Part shown: positions 22,301-33,830 of the stretch, piece by piece | Layout of the letters: the number at the start of each line of letters is the position of its first letter | Position numbering within the stretch: position 1 is the first letter of the stretch | Origin: Pictodentalium vernedei | Taxonomy: Eukaryota > Mollusca > Scaphopoda > Dentaliida > Dentaliidae | Reading direction: 5' to 3' | DNA length: 64,000 bases | NCBI GenBank assembly: GCA_031216915.1 | Contig: CM062292.1 | Location: forward strand, 204,993,262-205,057,261 | Notes under the pieces: generated by a model | Seen by the model: only the letters and a program-made list of their open reading frames with translations | The model's database searches: none | Told to the model about the DNA's origin: nothing | Made by a program: the position numbers and the translations under genes

Positions 22301-23219
22301 ACAGTTATCCATAGTGATAAAGCCAAAGACACCTTTATCAACCCATTCCATAAGAAAATGCATACATCCCCGACCTCATGTCACCCTCCTACCCAGGAGC
22401 AACCTCCACCAGGGAGGTGAGTGTATCCAGGTAAATACCTAGCACCAAGAAATAAAACCCCACACTCCGAACCTGGAGCTGATGTTTCCACCACGCACTG
22501 CCTGTACCCAGATGCGACCGCTACAAGCCACAGACCCCCCCCCCCCCCACCCACACCATACCCGAAGCCCTCCCCCGTCTCTGCCTCACTCCCATGATGG
22601 TATAGAAGCGGGCCGCGCTTCCATACTCATTTACCAGCGTCCTTTACCTTTCACTTGCTGGTTTTGACCAACCACCCAAATGATCATTCTCTTCCGTGTA
22701 TGCACACCCCCATCAATCTGTTTGGGAAAAAAACCCGCCCGGGGAATACACCGAATTACCTTTCCTCCTAGTACCTCCCTTAGGAGTGACCTCCTAATTC
22801 ATGTGAATTCTGCTCCATACCCTGATATGGAAGAGATGCCCCGATGGCACGAGAGCACCGCCTGCCCGATTAGGTAATATAACGGACCCATTCCCTGATA
22901 TGCTACATTTGACCCCCCTCCCCTTCTCCAGGGATTTCGCCCTCCCCACACACCCATGTAACTCCCTTTATTGAACCCCCGATTTACCAGAAATCTGGTG
23001 CCTCCGTACCCTTATAAGCCTCGCTCCCCTTGATATTTATGCCTAACTTGGGGTGGATTATTATCTCCATTATATTCTGATAATACTTCCGGACGAGTGA
23101 TAAAAGACCTCGCACAGTACCAACGCCAGTATCATTTTTTCCAAAATGAATAAACTCAACCCAAGTGCCCACACCGGTTTAAGACGGCATTTTACAGCTT
23201 ATACACAACCCCACACGGA

Positions 23220-23400
23220 CCCAATAGGCTAACTCAGTAAACAAATATAACACCAATTTATCCAAATACCCCCTGAGTAACCATGGAAAAATTGCCCCAG
23301 GAAGAGGGTTAAAATTCATTCCCACCCGAAAGACCCACCCAATGCCCATTTCCAAGAGGACATCAGACTGTTATACAACCGCATGTGCCCAACTATCTAT
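23220..23400 (+). pseudogene. Penelope-like element protein fragment, copy 3
   Basis: In one plus-strand frame the sequence reads NLSKY, then SNHGKIAPGRGLKFIPT, matching copies 1 and 2. It is the inverted partner of copy 1 inside the 480-bp arms. Confidence 0.5.
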
Positions 23401-23710
23401 CTACCCTCCCCGCCCGGGGATATTATAACAGTGTGCGTTTCACTCCTAACCCCCCCCCCCCACAACCATCCAAACTGTTCTTATTACTGTGAGTGAACCT
23501 CCTTCCAACTAGTGAATAACCATATTAAGGATGTTGCCCTCCCCTCCCTCTGATGCTACTCCCTTCACACAAGGAGACTTTCCTTCCCTTCCCACAGTAG
23601 CACCCCATTTCCATAAATAACCGGCGAATTTGTGCCAGCCGCCCTTATATGCCCCCGCCCTTGAGATTTTGCTTAGCTTGGGGAAGGCCACTACCTCTTT
23701 ACTTAATCTC
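23235..23710 (+). repeat. Right arm of 480-bp inverted repeat
   Basis: Complement of 21225-21705. It holds the C run at about 23450-23461 opposite the G run of the left arm, and ends CCTCTTTACTTAATC. The arms differ by substitutions and homopolymer length, so the duplication is not recent. Confidence 0.85.
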
Positions 23711-23866
23711 TCAATAAATTGGCAATGAAAATAAACGACTGGAAAATTCGCATCAAAAACTAGCACCGATACACGAAAAAGAGAGAAATTACAATTTGCA
23801 TTGCAAAAAATACAACCAACACAATTTAACATAACCTATCAAAATCTACCTAAACATCCCCTTTAA

Positions 23867-24021
23867 CACTTTACCTGGCATGAAAAGCAGACGACACTTG
23901 CAAACAAAACTCTTGAATAACTATTTGTTTTTGAGATAAAAAATGAAAAAAATAATGAAAATTAATAGGCGATTTTTGTGAATAGCAAAGTCGGTTTTGG
24001 TTGTTACGTTGCGTAAAGGGG
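23867..24021 (+). mobile_element. Family A MITE copy 4, left palindrome arm deleted
   Basis: Flanked by TTAA (23863-23866, 24022-24025). It starts CACTTTACCTGGCATGAAAAG and ends GCGTAAAGGG. The text goes straight from CTTGAATAACTATT to GTTTTTGAGATAAAAAATG, so the left arm and centre of the hairpin are lost. Confidence 0.88.
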
Positions 24022-24298
24022 TTAAACAAACTACACAAAATGTATAAACAAAAAGCTACTAAAAACAATATAAATCTAAAAAATACTTATTTTCAATCTC
24101 TGCATTCGAAGCAAGCTTGTGAACACTACTCACACTGCTCATCGCCAAGTGTATTTTATTCAGTTCATGCTTTGATACGTTGATTTCCATTGACAGGTTG
24201 ATGGGAAGAAACTCAGACAACACTTTCTGATAATGTGTCTGGAACAAAACATTTAACAATACAGAAAGGAATAACAAACCTTCTGACACGACACCACA

Positions 24299-24897
24299 GG
24301 CTAATACAATAAAACTTTTACAATTGTATTTTTTAGAATTGTATTCTCTAGTTATGACTTGAAATGGGTTGAAATGAACCCAATAGCATTTTCAAAGATG
24401 TGATAATTTGCCGGTTGGTTATCTTTTAAAACGCTGATGAATCATTTTGGTCAGTTATTTAAATAAGTGGGAAGGGGGCCTGTTCCTTTGTAGGTAGAGG
24501 TGCAGACTGCAAGTCGAGAGGTCCTCGGTTCGAATCCCACCCGCGGCAACCGCGTTGTGTCCTTGGGCAAGACACTTCACCCCCCCCCCCCCCCCCATTG
24601 TCCACTTGGAGGCACGGTGGCGTTGTGTACTAAGGCGTACCGCACGTCGATGATGCACTTGTCTTCAACCAATGCTAACCCTGCTTGTGTGGAGTTAGTG
24701 TGTTGGGAAACCTGACAGTTGCTCGCCGTTGCTCAGTGGTTCTTTCCGGGTACTCCGGCTTCCTCCACCCGTAAAACTGTCCGATACGAGGTGACCCTGG
24801 CCGTTAATCCCCAATAAATAAAATAATAAATAAATATTAATAGGTAGAAAATACAATTCTAGAAAATACAATTGTAAAAGTTTTATAGTATTGGCTC
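24299..24897. mobile_element. Element H copy 1, split by SINE S3
   Basis: Has terminal inverted repeats of about 45 bp. The left end is GGCTAATACAATAAAACTTT and the right end is the complement of AGCCAATACTATAAAACTTT. It shares TTATGACTTGAAATGGGTT and AACGCTGATGAATCATTTT with the uninterrupted copy at 49674-49909. The SINE occupies about 24463-24831. Confidence 0.85.
24463..24831 (+). mobile_element. tRNA-headed SINE, copy S3
   Basis: The head ends TAGGTAGAGGTGCAGACTGC (with the A-box region partly altered), then GGTTCGAATCCCACC (B box) and GCGTTGTGTCCTTGGGCAAG. A C run of 17 follows at 24581-24597. The body GGTGGCGTTGTGTACTAAGG and the tail GAGGTGACCCTGGCCGTTAA lead to AATAAATAAA. The uninterrupted relative of its host element confirms the insertion. 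Confidence 0.9.
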
Positions 24898-25180
24898 CAG
24901 GCCTTTACGCAACGGGTGAATGTCCAGTTCATTTTTCCTGTTGATTGCCTCGAAAGAATACTGGCGACAGAAACGTTTCTAGATATTTGATTAGAAGGAG
25001 GAAAGTTTACTCGGGTATTTAATTTTTTTTTAACTTTCCCAAAATATTATGTACATTATGAAGATGGTAGATTTTGCTATTTCTGACTTTAACAATAAAA
25101 TGATGTGACGCAACAAGCTGCTGAAAAGACTTTTGTAATTTTCTAACATCATATTACATCACCCCATATCATCGGTTGTG

Positions 25181-25990
25181 CCCTTTACCTTATGTAAAGG
25201 CCAAACCGGCCAAACCTTTTCACAAAAATCATCATTCAAATTTTATCATATTTTGCCTTAAAATCATAGCTTAAGACCCCGCACTGAAACGAGCTCATTG
25301 AGCTCGTCCCAATGACAGGGGCGGCTGAACCGGGGGGGGGGGGGGGGGGGGGGGGCTTCAGCCCTGCCACTTTTTTGCCGGTCAATGTTTTTTGTATGCA
25401 TATATTTTAACACAACCAATGACTGATGAAACAAGGTGCGGATCCAGAGTCTCCCTCTTTTCGCCAGCTACTTTTCTCTCGTACTGGTTGAGTTTCTATG
25501 GATTTCGAATCATTTTTTGCAATAAGTGGCAGCAAACGCTAAAATGTTTTCAGTCTGTTAATAAATCGGTTAACTGAAGTAGATTGTAATCTTACAGACA
25601 TACAAGTACCAAATCCACCCCAGACAAGATAATCCACAGACAGTATAATTGCTTTGCACGTTTGGTAAAGTATGCAGATGTTGTCTATTTATCAGCTTTG
25701 GTCGTTACGACCAAAGCTGATAAATATAGACCTCACCTGTATGCTTTACCAACGTTTTTTAACGGCTCTCAAAGTGTGAAATCTTTCAAATACATCTCCT
25801 GAAAAAATCTCAAAATATCCGCTCAGATGCATGGAAATGGAGGTTTTGGAATTTAACATTTTCATACCGACGACCATCCATCGCCCGCCCCACCCCCCTC
25901 CCCCCCACTTTGAAAATCGTTCCGCCGCCCCCGAATGAGGTGTCATAAGCTACGTTTTAAGACCAAAAACATCCTTGAACAATTACTTTT
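25181..25990 (-). mobile_element. Family A MITE copy 5, split by a hAT-like element
   Basis: The left part CCCTTTACCTTATGTAAAGG continues to the palindrome arm (ATAGCTTAAGACCCC, centre GAGCTCATTGAGCTC). The right arm resumes at 25939 as GGTGTCATAAGCTACG after the inserted element at 25316-25933. The right end is too diverged to fix. Confidence 0.75.
25316..25933. mobile_element. hAT-like element with 5-bp target duplication, copy 1
   Basis: The ends are CAGGGGCGGCTG and CCGCCGCCCCCG, flanked by AATGA at 25311-25315 and 25934-25938. Copy 2 at 46966-47633 has the same termini and its own 5-bp duplication. An internal palindrome (about 25670-25755) has the core TCAGCTTTGGTCGTTACGAC. A long G run follows the left end. 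It is non-coding; assignment to hAT rests on the CAGGGGC terminus and is tentative. Confidence 0.82.
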
Positions 25991-27039
25991 GAACTTGGTA
26001 GACTGCAATTTCTCGGTTCTTCATCTGAACCGTTGCATTGAAACTGGCAGATATATCAGTATCCGTCCACTTTCTCCACCTTGAAAGGGGATTTCCTAAA
26101 ACAGTAGGTGCCTGAAAAAAGTTACGTAAATCTGTTTTTCAAATCTGCACGGGTGCGCGCCAAAAATTGATAATGCCAAAATACTTACCAGGTTCTAACA
26201 GTATAAATTTGGCCTTTATTCTATACCCACAAACAATAACGAAGAACAACAATATTCTGCATGTTGTAGAGTGACTCATAGCTGCTATTGTCAAAATGCT
26301 CTACATCCAAAACCGAGTTTGCATCAAGCGTCTTTCTTACTGCACTCAACCGCTGTAACTCCCGTTATAGGCGGAGCTGCAGGGTTTTATCAGCCGAACA
26401 GTGTAATCAATATTCATATATCGATAACAAATCCAATGAAGTGGCTAATTGTTGACAGTAATAATATATTCCATACTTTATATGGTTTTATTTCGATTAA
26501 ACTTCTCTTCCGATACCGTAGAGAATTGTCGTTTATTTTCTTGCGTTTCAGGACCATCAAACAGATGGGAAATCCTGTAATATTAAACATTTGATAAACA
26601 ACACTTCAATATTTTTTTGGAAATGCTGTGAAATGTTTCTGTAGGCAACAAACAAAACTTCTTTTATAAAAGAAGAAAAACTTAATTTTGAGGATTTCTT
26701 CTGCATCCAAATTCGTCCTGTTTTAGTATTTGCCACCGAGGGTCATTTATGAGAACCCCCCCCCCCACCCCACCCCCTGCTTTCTAGCCCAACCATCCTA
26801 CTAGGTTTACGATCCGGTCGTTGAACGACCATTTTCTGGAGCAGTGTTATTGACCTCTTTTAGTCAGGTACCAATCTCATTTTTGTGTGTGATATTTTGC
26901 ACCTTGGGGCTATGGTGTGCTGTCCATGGAAGAAAACATTAACGACAATTACGCTTTATTCTTGCATATTCTCAAATAGTCGTGATTGAAGCTTAATTTT
27001 ATTTTTCATGCTATTTCAACATCACACAGCTTTTTCGAT
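25991..27039. other. Intergenic DNA, no gene seen
   Basis: No repeat boundary or coding signal can be supported. One C run lies at 26757-26766. The 107-codon open frame at 26271-26594 has no recognisable domain and biased composition, and is probably chance. Confidence 0.5.
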
Positions 27040-27605
27040 TTACACAGAAACATATTTTATTACACGCCTGTTCTATGTAATCCCCATGTACAGCAACACT
27101 AAAGTGTGCGGAAAATGAAAATCTGTTCCGCACATATGTGCGGAACGGAAATCGTTGACGGACTATTTTTAAATACAAGCAAAATTTTACTGTAATTTTG
27201 TACAAATTGTGCTACGTAATTACAATTTGAATCGCTAGCGATAGCTGAAAATCGTCCCCTGAGTTCCAATGTGTTCTCTGTGCCAGTAGGCACATAAAGC
27301 ACATTGGAACTTGGGGAGACGAAACAGTAACACGGGTTCCTCTAACAAATTTGGTTGGCGATAAAATGTCTTCTTTTTGTTGATAGTTGTCAAATGAATT
27401 GCTGAGTGTCCTTCTAATAATGTTTTATAGACGTGAAGGCGTGTAATAAACACAGAACGACACGCGTGTGTGAATGGGTTAATCGATATGGCACTCTTGC
27501 CATCGCGGAAGGATAAAACTCGAGGCCTGTGGCCGTTCGTTCTGTCCTTCTGCATTGGCACTCGCGTCATATCGATTAACACATTAATACGCGTTTGTCG
27601 TTCTT
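27040..27605 (-). mobile_element. Element C copy 1, three consecutive hairpins
   Basis: Colinear on the minus strand with 62200-62775. Hairpin 1 (27461-27590) has arms containing GTGAATGGGTTAATCGATAT. Hairpin 2 (27257-27318) has arms containing CCCTGAGTTCCAATGTG. Hairpin 3 (27125-27150) is TTCCGCACATATGTGCGGAA. Linking text such as GACAACTATCAAC and the GTGTAATAAA ends is conserved between copies. It is non-coding; the 155-codon open frame crossing it is an artefact of the palindromes. Confidence 0.8.
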
Positions 27606-28445
27606 CTATGTATTTGAAGACATTTCCAGACATATGTGGTGTTTTTCTGACCCTAATGTATGGAGGAGATGATTGATGTAGAAGTTCGTGAATAGTATAC
27701 ATGATGTGCGGTTATGCCGGGAAAACTCTCCTCACCCCACCCCTTCACCTAACCGTATACAAATTGTCGCAATTTGATAATTTTTAACACAATTTCAAAC
27801 CGCTACATTAGCCACTTCAAATCATCAATTTCCCTGTGGTGCATTAGAGCTTGTGGTGTATTTCATCAATATTTGCGAGCTATGGTGATCCTGAAAATTC
27901 AAAATGGCTGCACAAATGGTGACCGTTCCAGATTCTGTGACTTTTTTTCTGATTTGAATAGTTTGAAACCTCCGCAATCACTATTCTGTTCGAATTTACA
28001 GACATTATATTCAATATGGTGACAAAAAACCTTGTATTTGTTCGGGCATAATGCACCAAGCTGTCTGCTATCGCCAACATGGCAAACAAAATGGACTTCG
28101 GTTTAATTTAATTTCCCTGTTGGAAGTACTGCGAGCACATTCTTTATGATTTTAATCATGTGGTATATTAATTCACACTATTTGGTAATTAGTATAGTTC
28201 GCGTTAAAGCTATATCAAGTCTCATGGGAATTCTTTCTCGGGTGACCACTGAAAGGGCGACTTTTAGTGCTAAACTTTAGGCGTTAGCAGCATAGCAGGA
28301 TGTTTTCAGGTTTTGATGGAGCCTTACCGGACTTTTGTTCGAGCCGGCAAAGGCGTGCTTTTCTTTCGTTCAGTCGAACAGGATCCGACAAATAGTATGC
28401 GTGCTGAATACCTAACTATGGTATGTATTGATATGTGTGCGCATG
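27606..28445 (+). repeat. Left copy of 840-bp inverted duplication
   Basis: Diverged complement of about 30290-31105. Aligned blocks in order are TTTGAAGACATTTCCAGACA, ATCCTGAAAATTCAAAATGG, TTCAATATGGTGACAAAA, CGGGCATAATGCACCA, CTGCGAGCACAT, GTGCTAAACTTTAG and TTTTGATGGAGCCTTACCGG. It contains no long open frame. Two ATGGC-centred words (AAAATGGCTGC and CCAACATGGC) are conserved between arms. Confidence 0.8.
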
Positions 28446-29659
28446 GTTCTGGATGTACGGTATGGGTATGTGATGGAAGACTGAGTGATAGGTGAAAGTT
28501 TACTTGAAACTTTTCCCCGAGGCCCGGTGATATTATGTTCAGTTGTCTAGTAGTACTGGATGTGCGGTCTGTTCCCCCTTTGGTCACTGAGTGTGTTGTG
28601 GATTATGCTCGATTGTCTGCTACGATAGTATCAGACGTACCATATGTACTTGCTTGGTCTACTGATGTTGCAGTGTTGTGGTGGTATGTTTTGTTTTCTC
28701 ATACGGTAGAGTAGGATGTCTGTACCCCTTGGTCTACTGTTAGTACATTTAGTACTACTAATCTACTTTGTAATGCTTTGTACTATCATGTGGGTAGTTG
28801 GTAATGCGAGATTATGTGGTTTCTGAAGTGGGACTCAGGGGGTGGGGGTCAGTGGGGCCACAGCCCCCTCTCCCCGTTATGCTGGTCTTGCGCTCCTGCC
28901 TGGGAAGCTTCCTCCTTTATTTTGGATTTGATACCCCAGACCCCTGTAGGGAGCGTCCCAGGCGGCACCAGTGTGTGGCTGTGTGGTGTACACTTAGTTT
29001 CTAGTATCGTAGTAGAGCATGCGTGGTTTTAATGGCATTCTAAGACTGGGCGGAGGGTAGAAGACCAGAGATAGGATCAGGGATAGCTACCAAGCTTGGA
29101 GTAGTGTTACAAGCCTGTAGTAATGGTGTGTGTGGTGGGGAGGGGATTCTATTACAGGAGAGATGGTGGGAGACAGTAGTGCGGGAAGTCTAGAGTTGTA
29201 AGTGAAGACAGTGGGAGCTGATAATGGAACAGATGGTGGTGATGGACAAGGCAGCCGTAGTGGCTTTGGAGTTATGAAGGTCATGTGTGATCCAGAATCC
29301 GAACTTGTCACAGAAAATCTTTCTTAGTCAAAATAACTAACACACAGTGAGTCAGAGGCCTTATTGGTCATTGTAACTAATATTATCCCGAAGTTGCAAA
29401 ATTGTAGTTAGTCTGAATGACCAACCTAAGCTATGTTTAGGAAAAATATCAAATATTACTGAAGTAAGTCTTTCTTGGGCAGATGGGTTGTACTATATTG
29501 ACTTAAGTCGCCAGCGAATATAATTACGCTTTCTTCCCAAACAATAATTTTTGGAATTATTGAGTTATCATTCCTGAAAAACGAAGGATTCTGGGAAACT
29601 ACGCTTTCTCAATGCGCCATTTTTAACCCGGTAAATTGCCAGCATTGAGTATCTACGCG

Positions 29660-29800
29660 TTCAAAGATATGGATAAATGCACAGAACGACACGCGTATGT
29701 GAATGGGTTTATCGATATGGCACAAGTGCCAGCGCGGAAGGATAGAACGAGAGGCCACAGGCCTCAAATTTTATCTTTCCGCGATGGCACTTTTGAAACT
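29660..29800 (+). mobile_element. Element C fragment (hairpin 1 only)
   Basis: Contains CAGAACGACACGCGTATGTG and GAATGGGTTTATCGATATGG, matching hairpin 1 of element C. The right arm breaks off after CGCGATGGCACTTTTGAAA. Truncated and inactive. Confidence 0.8.
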
Positions 29801-29832
29801 TTTCTGAAAGGTAATATTTATTGATTGAGAAA

Positions 29833-29893
29833 AGCACCCATGCGCAAGACTGCCCAAACGTGGATTTTGACCATTCCACGGCAACTGTACTGT
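29833..29893. mobile_element. Element E end fragment
   Basis: Matches the right ends of element E at 5070-5134 and 12960-13023 (CTGCCCAAACGTGGATTTTG, GGCAACTGTACTGTA). Only the terminal 60 bp or so is present. Confidence 0.7.
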
Positions 29894-30289
29894 AGCATTA
29901 CGTACAACTCATACTAATCGTTGGACAGTATAACACTTTAGGTGCAGTTGTAGTACTATGGCCTAACTGTAGACCACCAGAGGAACACACCGTGCATCCT
30001 ATACTACCACAATAGGCAACCGAGTATAATATCGCTTCGCCTAGCATTATGTACTATCCATAGCAACCACACGATGAAATAAATCATTCTGTAGTTGGTA
30101 GTACCCGGGGCTAACAATAGACCATCAGGGGTATACCGCCAACACTATACTACCATATCAATCTAGTACGAGAAGGCTGACACTTCCACGACACCGCCTG
30201 CGCACATGACGCCACAAAACCATCAGCAATGTTAAACGTTTCGCTGGGAAAAAATGAGAAAACTCTCGGCTATCCTTACTACATACCCT

Positions 30290-31105
30290 ATGTCTTGCAT
30301 ATATACATACCAATACATACCATACTAATACTATAGTAGACAGTACGTATACCACTTAACGGATTCAGTTGAATCGGGCGATGAATAACACGCCTCAATC
30401 ATGTTGCTCCATCAAAATTCCGGCAAGGTTCCTCCAACGGTCCGGATGATGAGGCCGGAAATACCTTCTGCTATACTGCTAACGGCTAAAGTTTAGCACC
30501 TCAAGGCGATATTTCAGTGGCCACTTGAGAAATAATCCGATGAAATTTGACGAAGCTTTAAAATGAAGTATACTGCTTACTACATAGTGCTAACATATCG
30601 CATCACTGAAATCAGAAATTATGTGCTCGCAACACTCCCAGCAGAATATTAAAAATAAAACCGAAGTCCATTTGGACGCCATGTTGGCAATAACAAACAG
30701 ACAGCTGGTGCATTATGCCTGAACAAATACATATCTTTTGTCACCATATTGAATGCAATGTCGGTTAAATTCGTACAGAGGTTTCAAAAGATAAACATAT
30801 CCCCAAAGTCACAGAATCAGCTCTTCCGGTCGCTATTTTGGCAACCATTTTGAATTTTCAGGATCGTCATAGCATCCAAATGTTGTTCAAATACACGCCC
30901 ATAAAGCTAGAATGCATCCCCGGGAAATTGACGAGTTAAAATGGCTAATGAACGGGTTGAAAGAATGTACGCAAAATCGTCAAATTGCAAAAGCAGTTTA
31001 TACGGTTGGGGTGAGAGGGGCGGGGGTGGGTGGGGTAAGTTACACTTGGGGTTAAACAAACACCAAACATGTCTGGAAATGTCTTCAAAATATCTTTTTC
31101 TATAC
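30290..31105 (-). repeat. Right copy of 840-bp inverted duplication
   Basis: Reverse-complement relative of 27606-28445, with substitutions and small indels throughout. The two copies converge on the spacer. Possible origins are two insertions of one unnamed element or a segmental inverted duplication. Confidence 0.8.
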
Positions 31106-31659
31106 GAACCGACATAGTTGAATAATGGTGAATTGACCCTGAATTGACATGAAATTTGTCGAAGATGATTCCCACTATTTGAGAAGACACTTGAACAATG
31201 TGCAATTAATCGTCCTGTCGACTATGAAAAATGGGTTGGATACGAGACTAAAAATGGCCCAAAAACACTCCTTTGCCCCAGATAGTGGTCATGCAACAAC
31301 CGGATCTTGAAACTCGGATGGCTGGACTACAAAACATGGGGTGTCATAGATTACCCTTCCGTGTGACATTTAGATCATTTCTGGCCCGAACTGTTTGTCC
31401 TTAAAAAGGTTGTCCAATCGATTACTCTGTGCGTATCCGTATGAAATGACGTATTTAATATAGTATGTTTTCCGTCCGGGTATATTTAAACTTTACAGAT
31501 ATACATTTCGTGTATAAGTACTTCAAGAAGCTTCCGGTGTTTTTTAACATACCACAATAGGTGGGTTACATCAGTGAATACGTTATTTATTTATGGATGT
31601 TAGGAAATTATATATATGGATATATCCCTACCACAACACAGATATAATGTTAAGATAAG

Positions 31660-31720
31660 CTGATAGTTTATGCTTGTACTGTCACCATTAAAGAGGACTT
31701 CCAACTCAGCCACTGATTAC
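31660..31720 (-). repeat. Dispersed repeat K, copy 3, left part
   Basis: Contains TAAAGAGGACTTCCAACTCAGC and stops at the 8-bp target duplication CTGATTAC of the hAT-like element. The repeat continues after it at 33936 with CTGATTACCAGC. Confidence 0.65.
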
Positions 31721-31925
31721 TGGGACTGCACGATATTCTAAGCTGAATAGCGGTACCGGGATTCAAAAAATACCGCGATATACCGGTATATCGAAAGTCT
31801 GTTCAGATGTCTGAAAACTGAAAATAAGTACCACAATCGTGACTTGAGCCATCACAGTGGAACGAATTAGCATACCTTGATGATGCAATTACTTGATAAA
31901 TAACTTGATGATGCAGGACGAATAA

Positions 31926-32136
31926 CCCTTCACCCAACGCAGACGATGTCAAAATTTATTATTTTAAATATTAGTTTATACGATGTTTCAACAATATCAT
32001 GTGAACACTCAATGGAACGAGCCCGTTCCAATGAGAGGTCACAGGATATGGTTTTGTTGAATTTAAAAAAAAGAAATGTTCAGCTGCTGAATTTGTATAT
32101 AACGAGGCGAATGCGTCTGATTCATTGGGTAAAGGG
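31926..32136 (+). mobile_element. Family B MITE copy 4, inside hAT-like copy 1
   Basis: Starts CCCTTCACCCAACGCAGACG and ends TTCATTGGGTAAAGGG between ATAA words (mutated TTAA). The palindrome is eroded (GAACGAGCCCGTTC). It occupies the same site and relative orientation in hAT-like copy 2. Confidence 0.9.
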
Positions 32137-32208
32137 ATAATATTATGCATTTGGGACTACAGTTAAAACTCAAGACATCTTTAAAATTAAATTGTGGGGA
32201 AATATATA

Positions 32209-33830
32209 CACCTGGAACTTAATTAAGCAACCCCTGAAATGTTTCATGACAGTGAAGTTGCTGTTACTGATTATTATGTTTTAATGATTGCTATGTCTTG
32301 CAGTACATTTCGTCTAGTGAAACATGATTTGTCTGGTTGATAGCATACCCCAAAACACCCCCGAGTCCACGTGAAACATACTTCCCACGAATGTCACAAA
32401 AACACTGTCATCCACATGCAATACCTGGGTATAAAACAAGAAAATTTTTCGCTTCTGTTATCAATAAATGCTGACATGGCAAGGGGGATACTGTCAGCGG
32501 CACTAAGATGGCAAATCGCTGGCATGCATGCAACAGGTATGTTATTCAAAGATACTGGAAGGCACCTTGGCTATAGTCATTCTGTCATCAGCAGACTTGT
32601 CCGAAAACATCAACAAACCAACGATGTTAAGGACCGACCAAGGCCTGGACAACCCCAAAAAACCACTCCTCGGGAAGATCGGAGTCTGGCACGCCTGGAT
32701 AAGCAAGAACTCTTTGCTTCAAATGGGGTTTTGAAACGCCTTTGGCTCCCCAAGAAGGCGTTTGTGCAACATAACTGTCCGAAACCGTCTCAAAACACTG
32801 GGTATGAGGTCCAGAAGGGTCATCAAGCGTCCAGCTCTGTACGATCAGCATCAAAGACGAGCTTTGGAGTAGAGTATGGCACGACAACACTGAAATCTCA
32901 GGACGTGGAGGAGAGTCCATTGGTCAGCAGAGAGAGTAGGCTCCTGCTTCACGTCACAAATGGTCGCATGAGAGTGTGGATACATTGAAATACTGCTTAC
33001 GTGCCCAGGAACATCACTTCCGTATGGTGAAGAATCAGTAATGATCTGAGGATGCCTCTCTCATGATTGTAAACTTGATACGGTGACTGCACGTGGGAAT
33101 CTCAGTGGTCATCAGTACACCCGGGACGTTCTCAATCCGGTTGTCGTGCCTCATTTTGACAACCACCTGTTGGCTATTCGCCCTATATTCATGGACGATA
33201 ATGAAAGGCCACATCGGTCCCTTGTTGTGAGCGCATTCCTCCAGAACAGCGCTATTACAACACTACCTTGGCCTGCAATGAGCCCCGATTTGAATCCCTT
33301 GAACACATCTGGGACTTTGTTGGACGTCGTGTGCAAGCTAGGAATACAGCTGTACAGAATTTAGCCTATTTGAAAGCTGTATTGCATGAGGAGTGGCGGC
33401 AATTGCCTCTGGACCGTATCAGAAGGCTCACTGGTAGCATTAGGAGGGGGTGTCAAGCTGTCATCCGGGCACGTGGTGAATACACTCGCTACTGACGTCA
33501 GACACTACTATTGTGTTCAGGAGATCACAAGTTACATGTTTTGTCAGTAATTAGCGGCATTATTTCATCATGGACCGTTCCAACACCATACTTGTAGAGA
33601 GAACATTTTTCAGTCAAAAACATTAGTGACAGATACGTGTAATTTGCGCCATAAAATACTGCATATTTATCATCATTGTGTTGTCTTTCATTTGTCAATA
33701 GACCATTTTTTTCCGCAAACAATCACTTTTGGCCACCTTAAAGATAGGATGAAAGTAATGACAGTTTCTATTAACACCACTGCGAAAACCACAGGGGGGG
33801 GGGGGGGGGGGGGGAAGTAAGTTTCAGGTG
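32209..33830 (+). mobile_element. Tc1-like transposon
   Basis: Flanked by TA (32207-32208, 33831-33832), with short terminal inverted repeats CACCTGGAACTTA and TAAGTTTCAGGTG. The empty site is visible in hAT-like copy 2, where the host sequence runs through without it. It contains a broken transposase gene (32476-33495). A run of about 19 G lies at 33796-33814 near the right end. It moves by TA-directed cut and paste in an intact form. Confidence 0.95.
32476..33495 (+). pseudogene. Tc1-like transposase, frameshifted
   Basis: The N-terminal helix-turn-helix region begins at the methionine of MARGILSAALRWQIAGMHA and includes DTGRHLGYSHSVISRLVRKH and then RPRPGQP. This is the paired-type DNA-binding domain. 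The frame is lost after about 32740. The catalytic region reappears at 33083-33364 with FMDDNERPHRS (second aspartate) and WPAMSPDLNP. After another shift, LEHIWDFVGRRV supplies the last acidic residue (33268 frame), and the tail reads GCQAVIRARGEYTRY up to the stop at 33496. Spacing fits DD34E. At least three frame breaks make it inactive. Confidence 0.93.

Larger units (their letters stand above)
28446..30289. other. Spacer between inverted duplication arms
   Basis: The left part (28450-29330) is GT-rich on the plus strand and low in complexity, with no convincing coding signal. A partial element C copy lies at 29660-29800 and an element E end at 29833-29893. The rest holds nothing I can name. 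Confidence 0.5.

Noticed and set aside
22984..23172. SGNH-hydrolase-like reading (VEFIHFGKNDTGVGTVRGLL) on the minus strand
   Set aside because: The FGKND text faintly resembles a GxND motif, but the frame is short, has no other block of the family and lies in a scrambled retroelement region.
27235..27702. Open frame of 155 codons on the minus strand
   Set aside because: It runs through two palindromes of element C and into the adjacent inverted duplication. The open frame is a by-product of hairpin sequence and has no domain.
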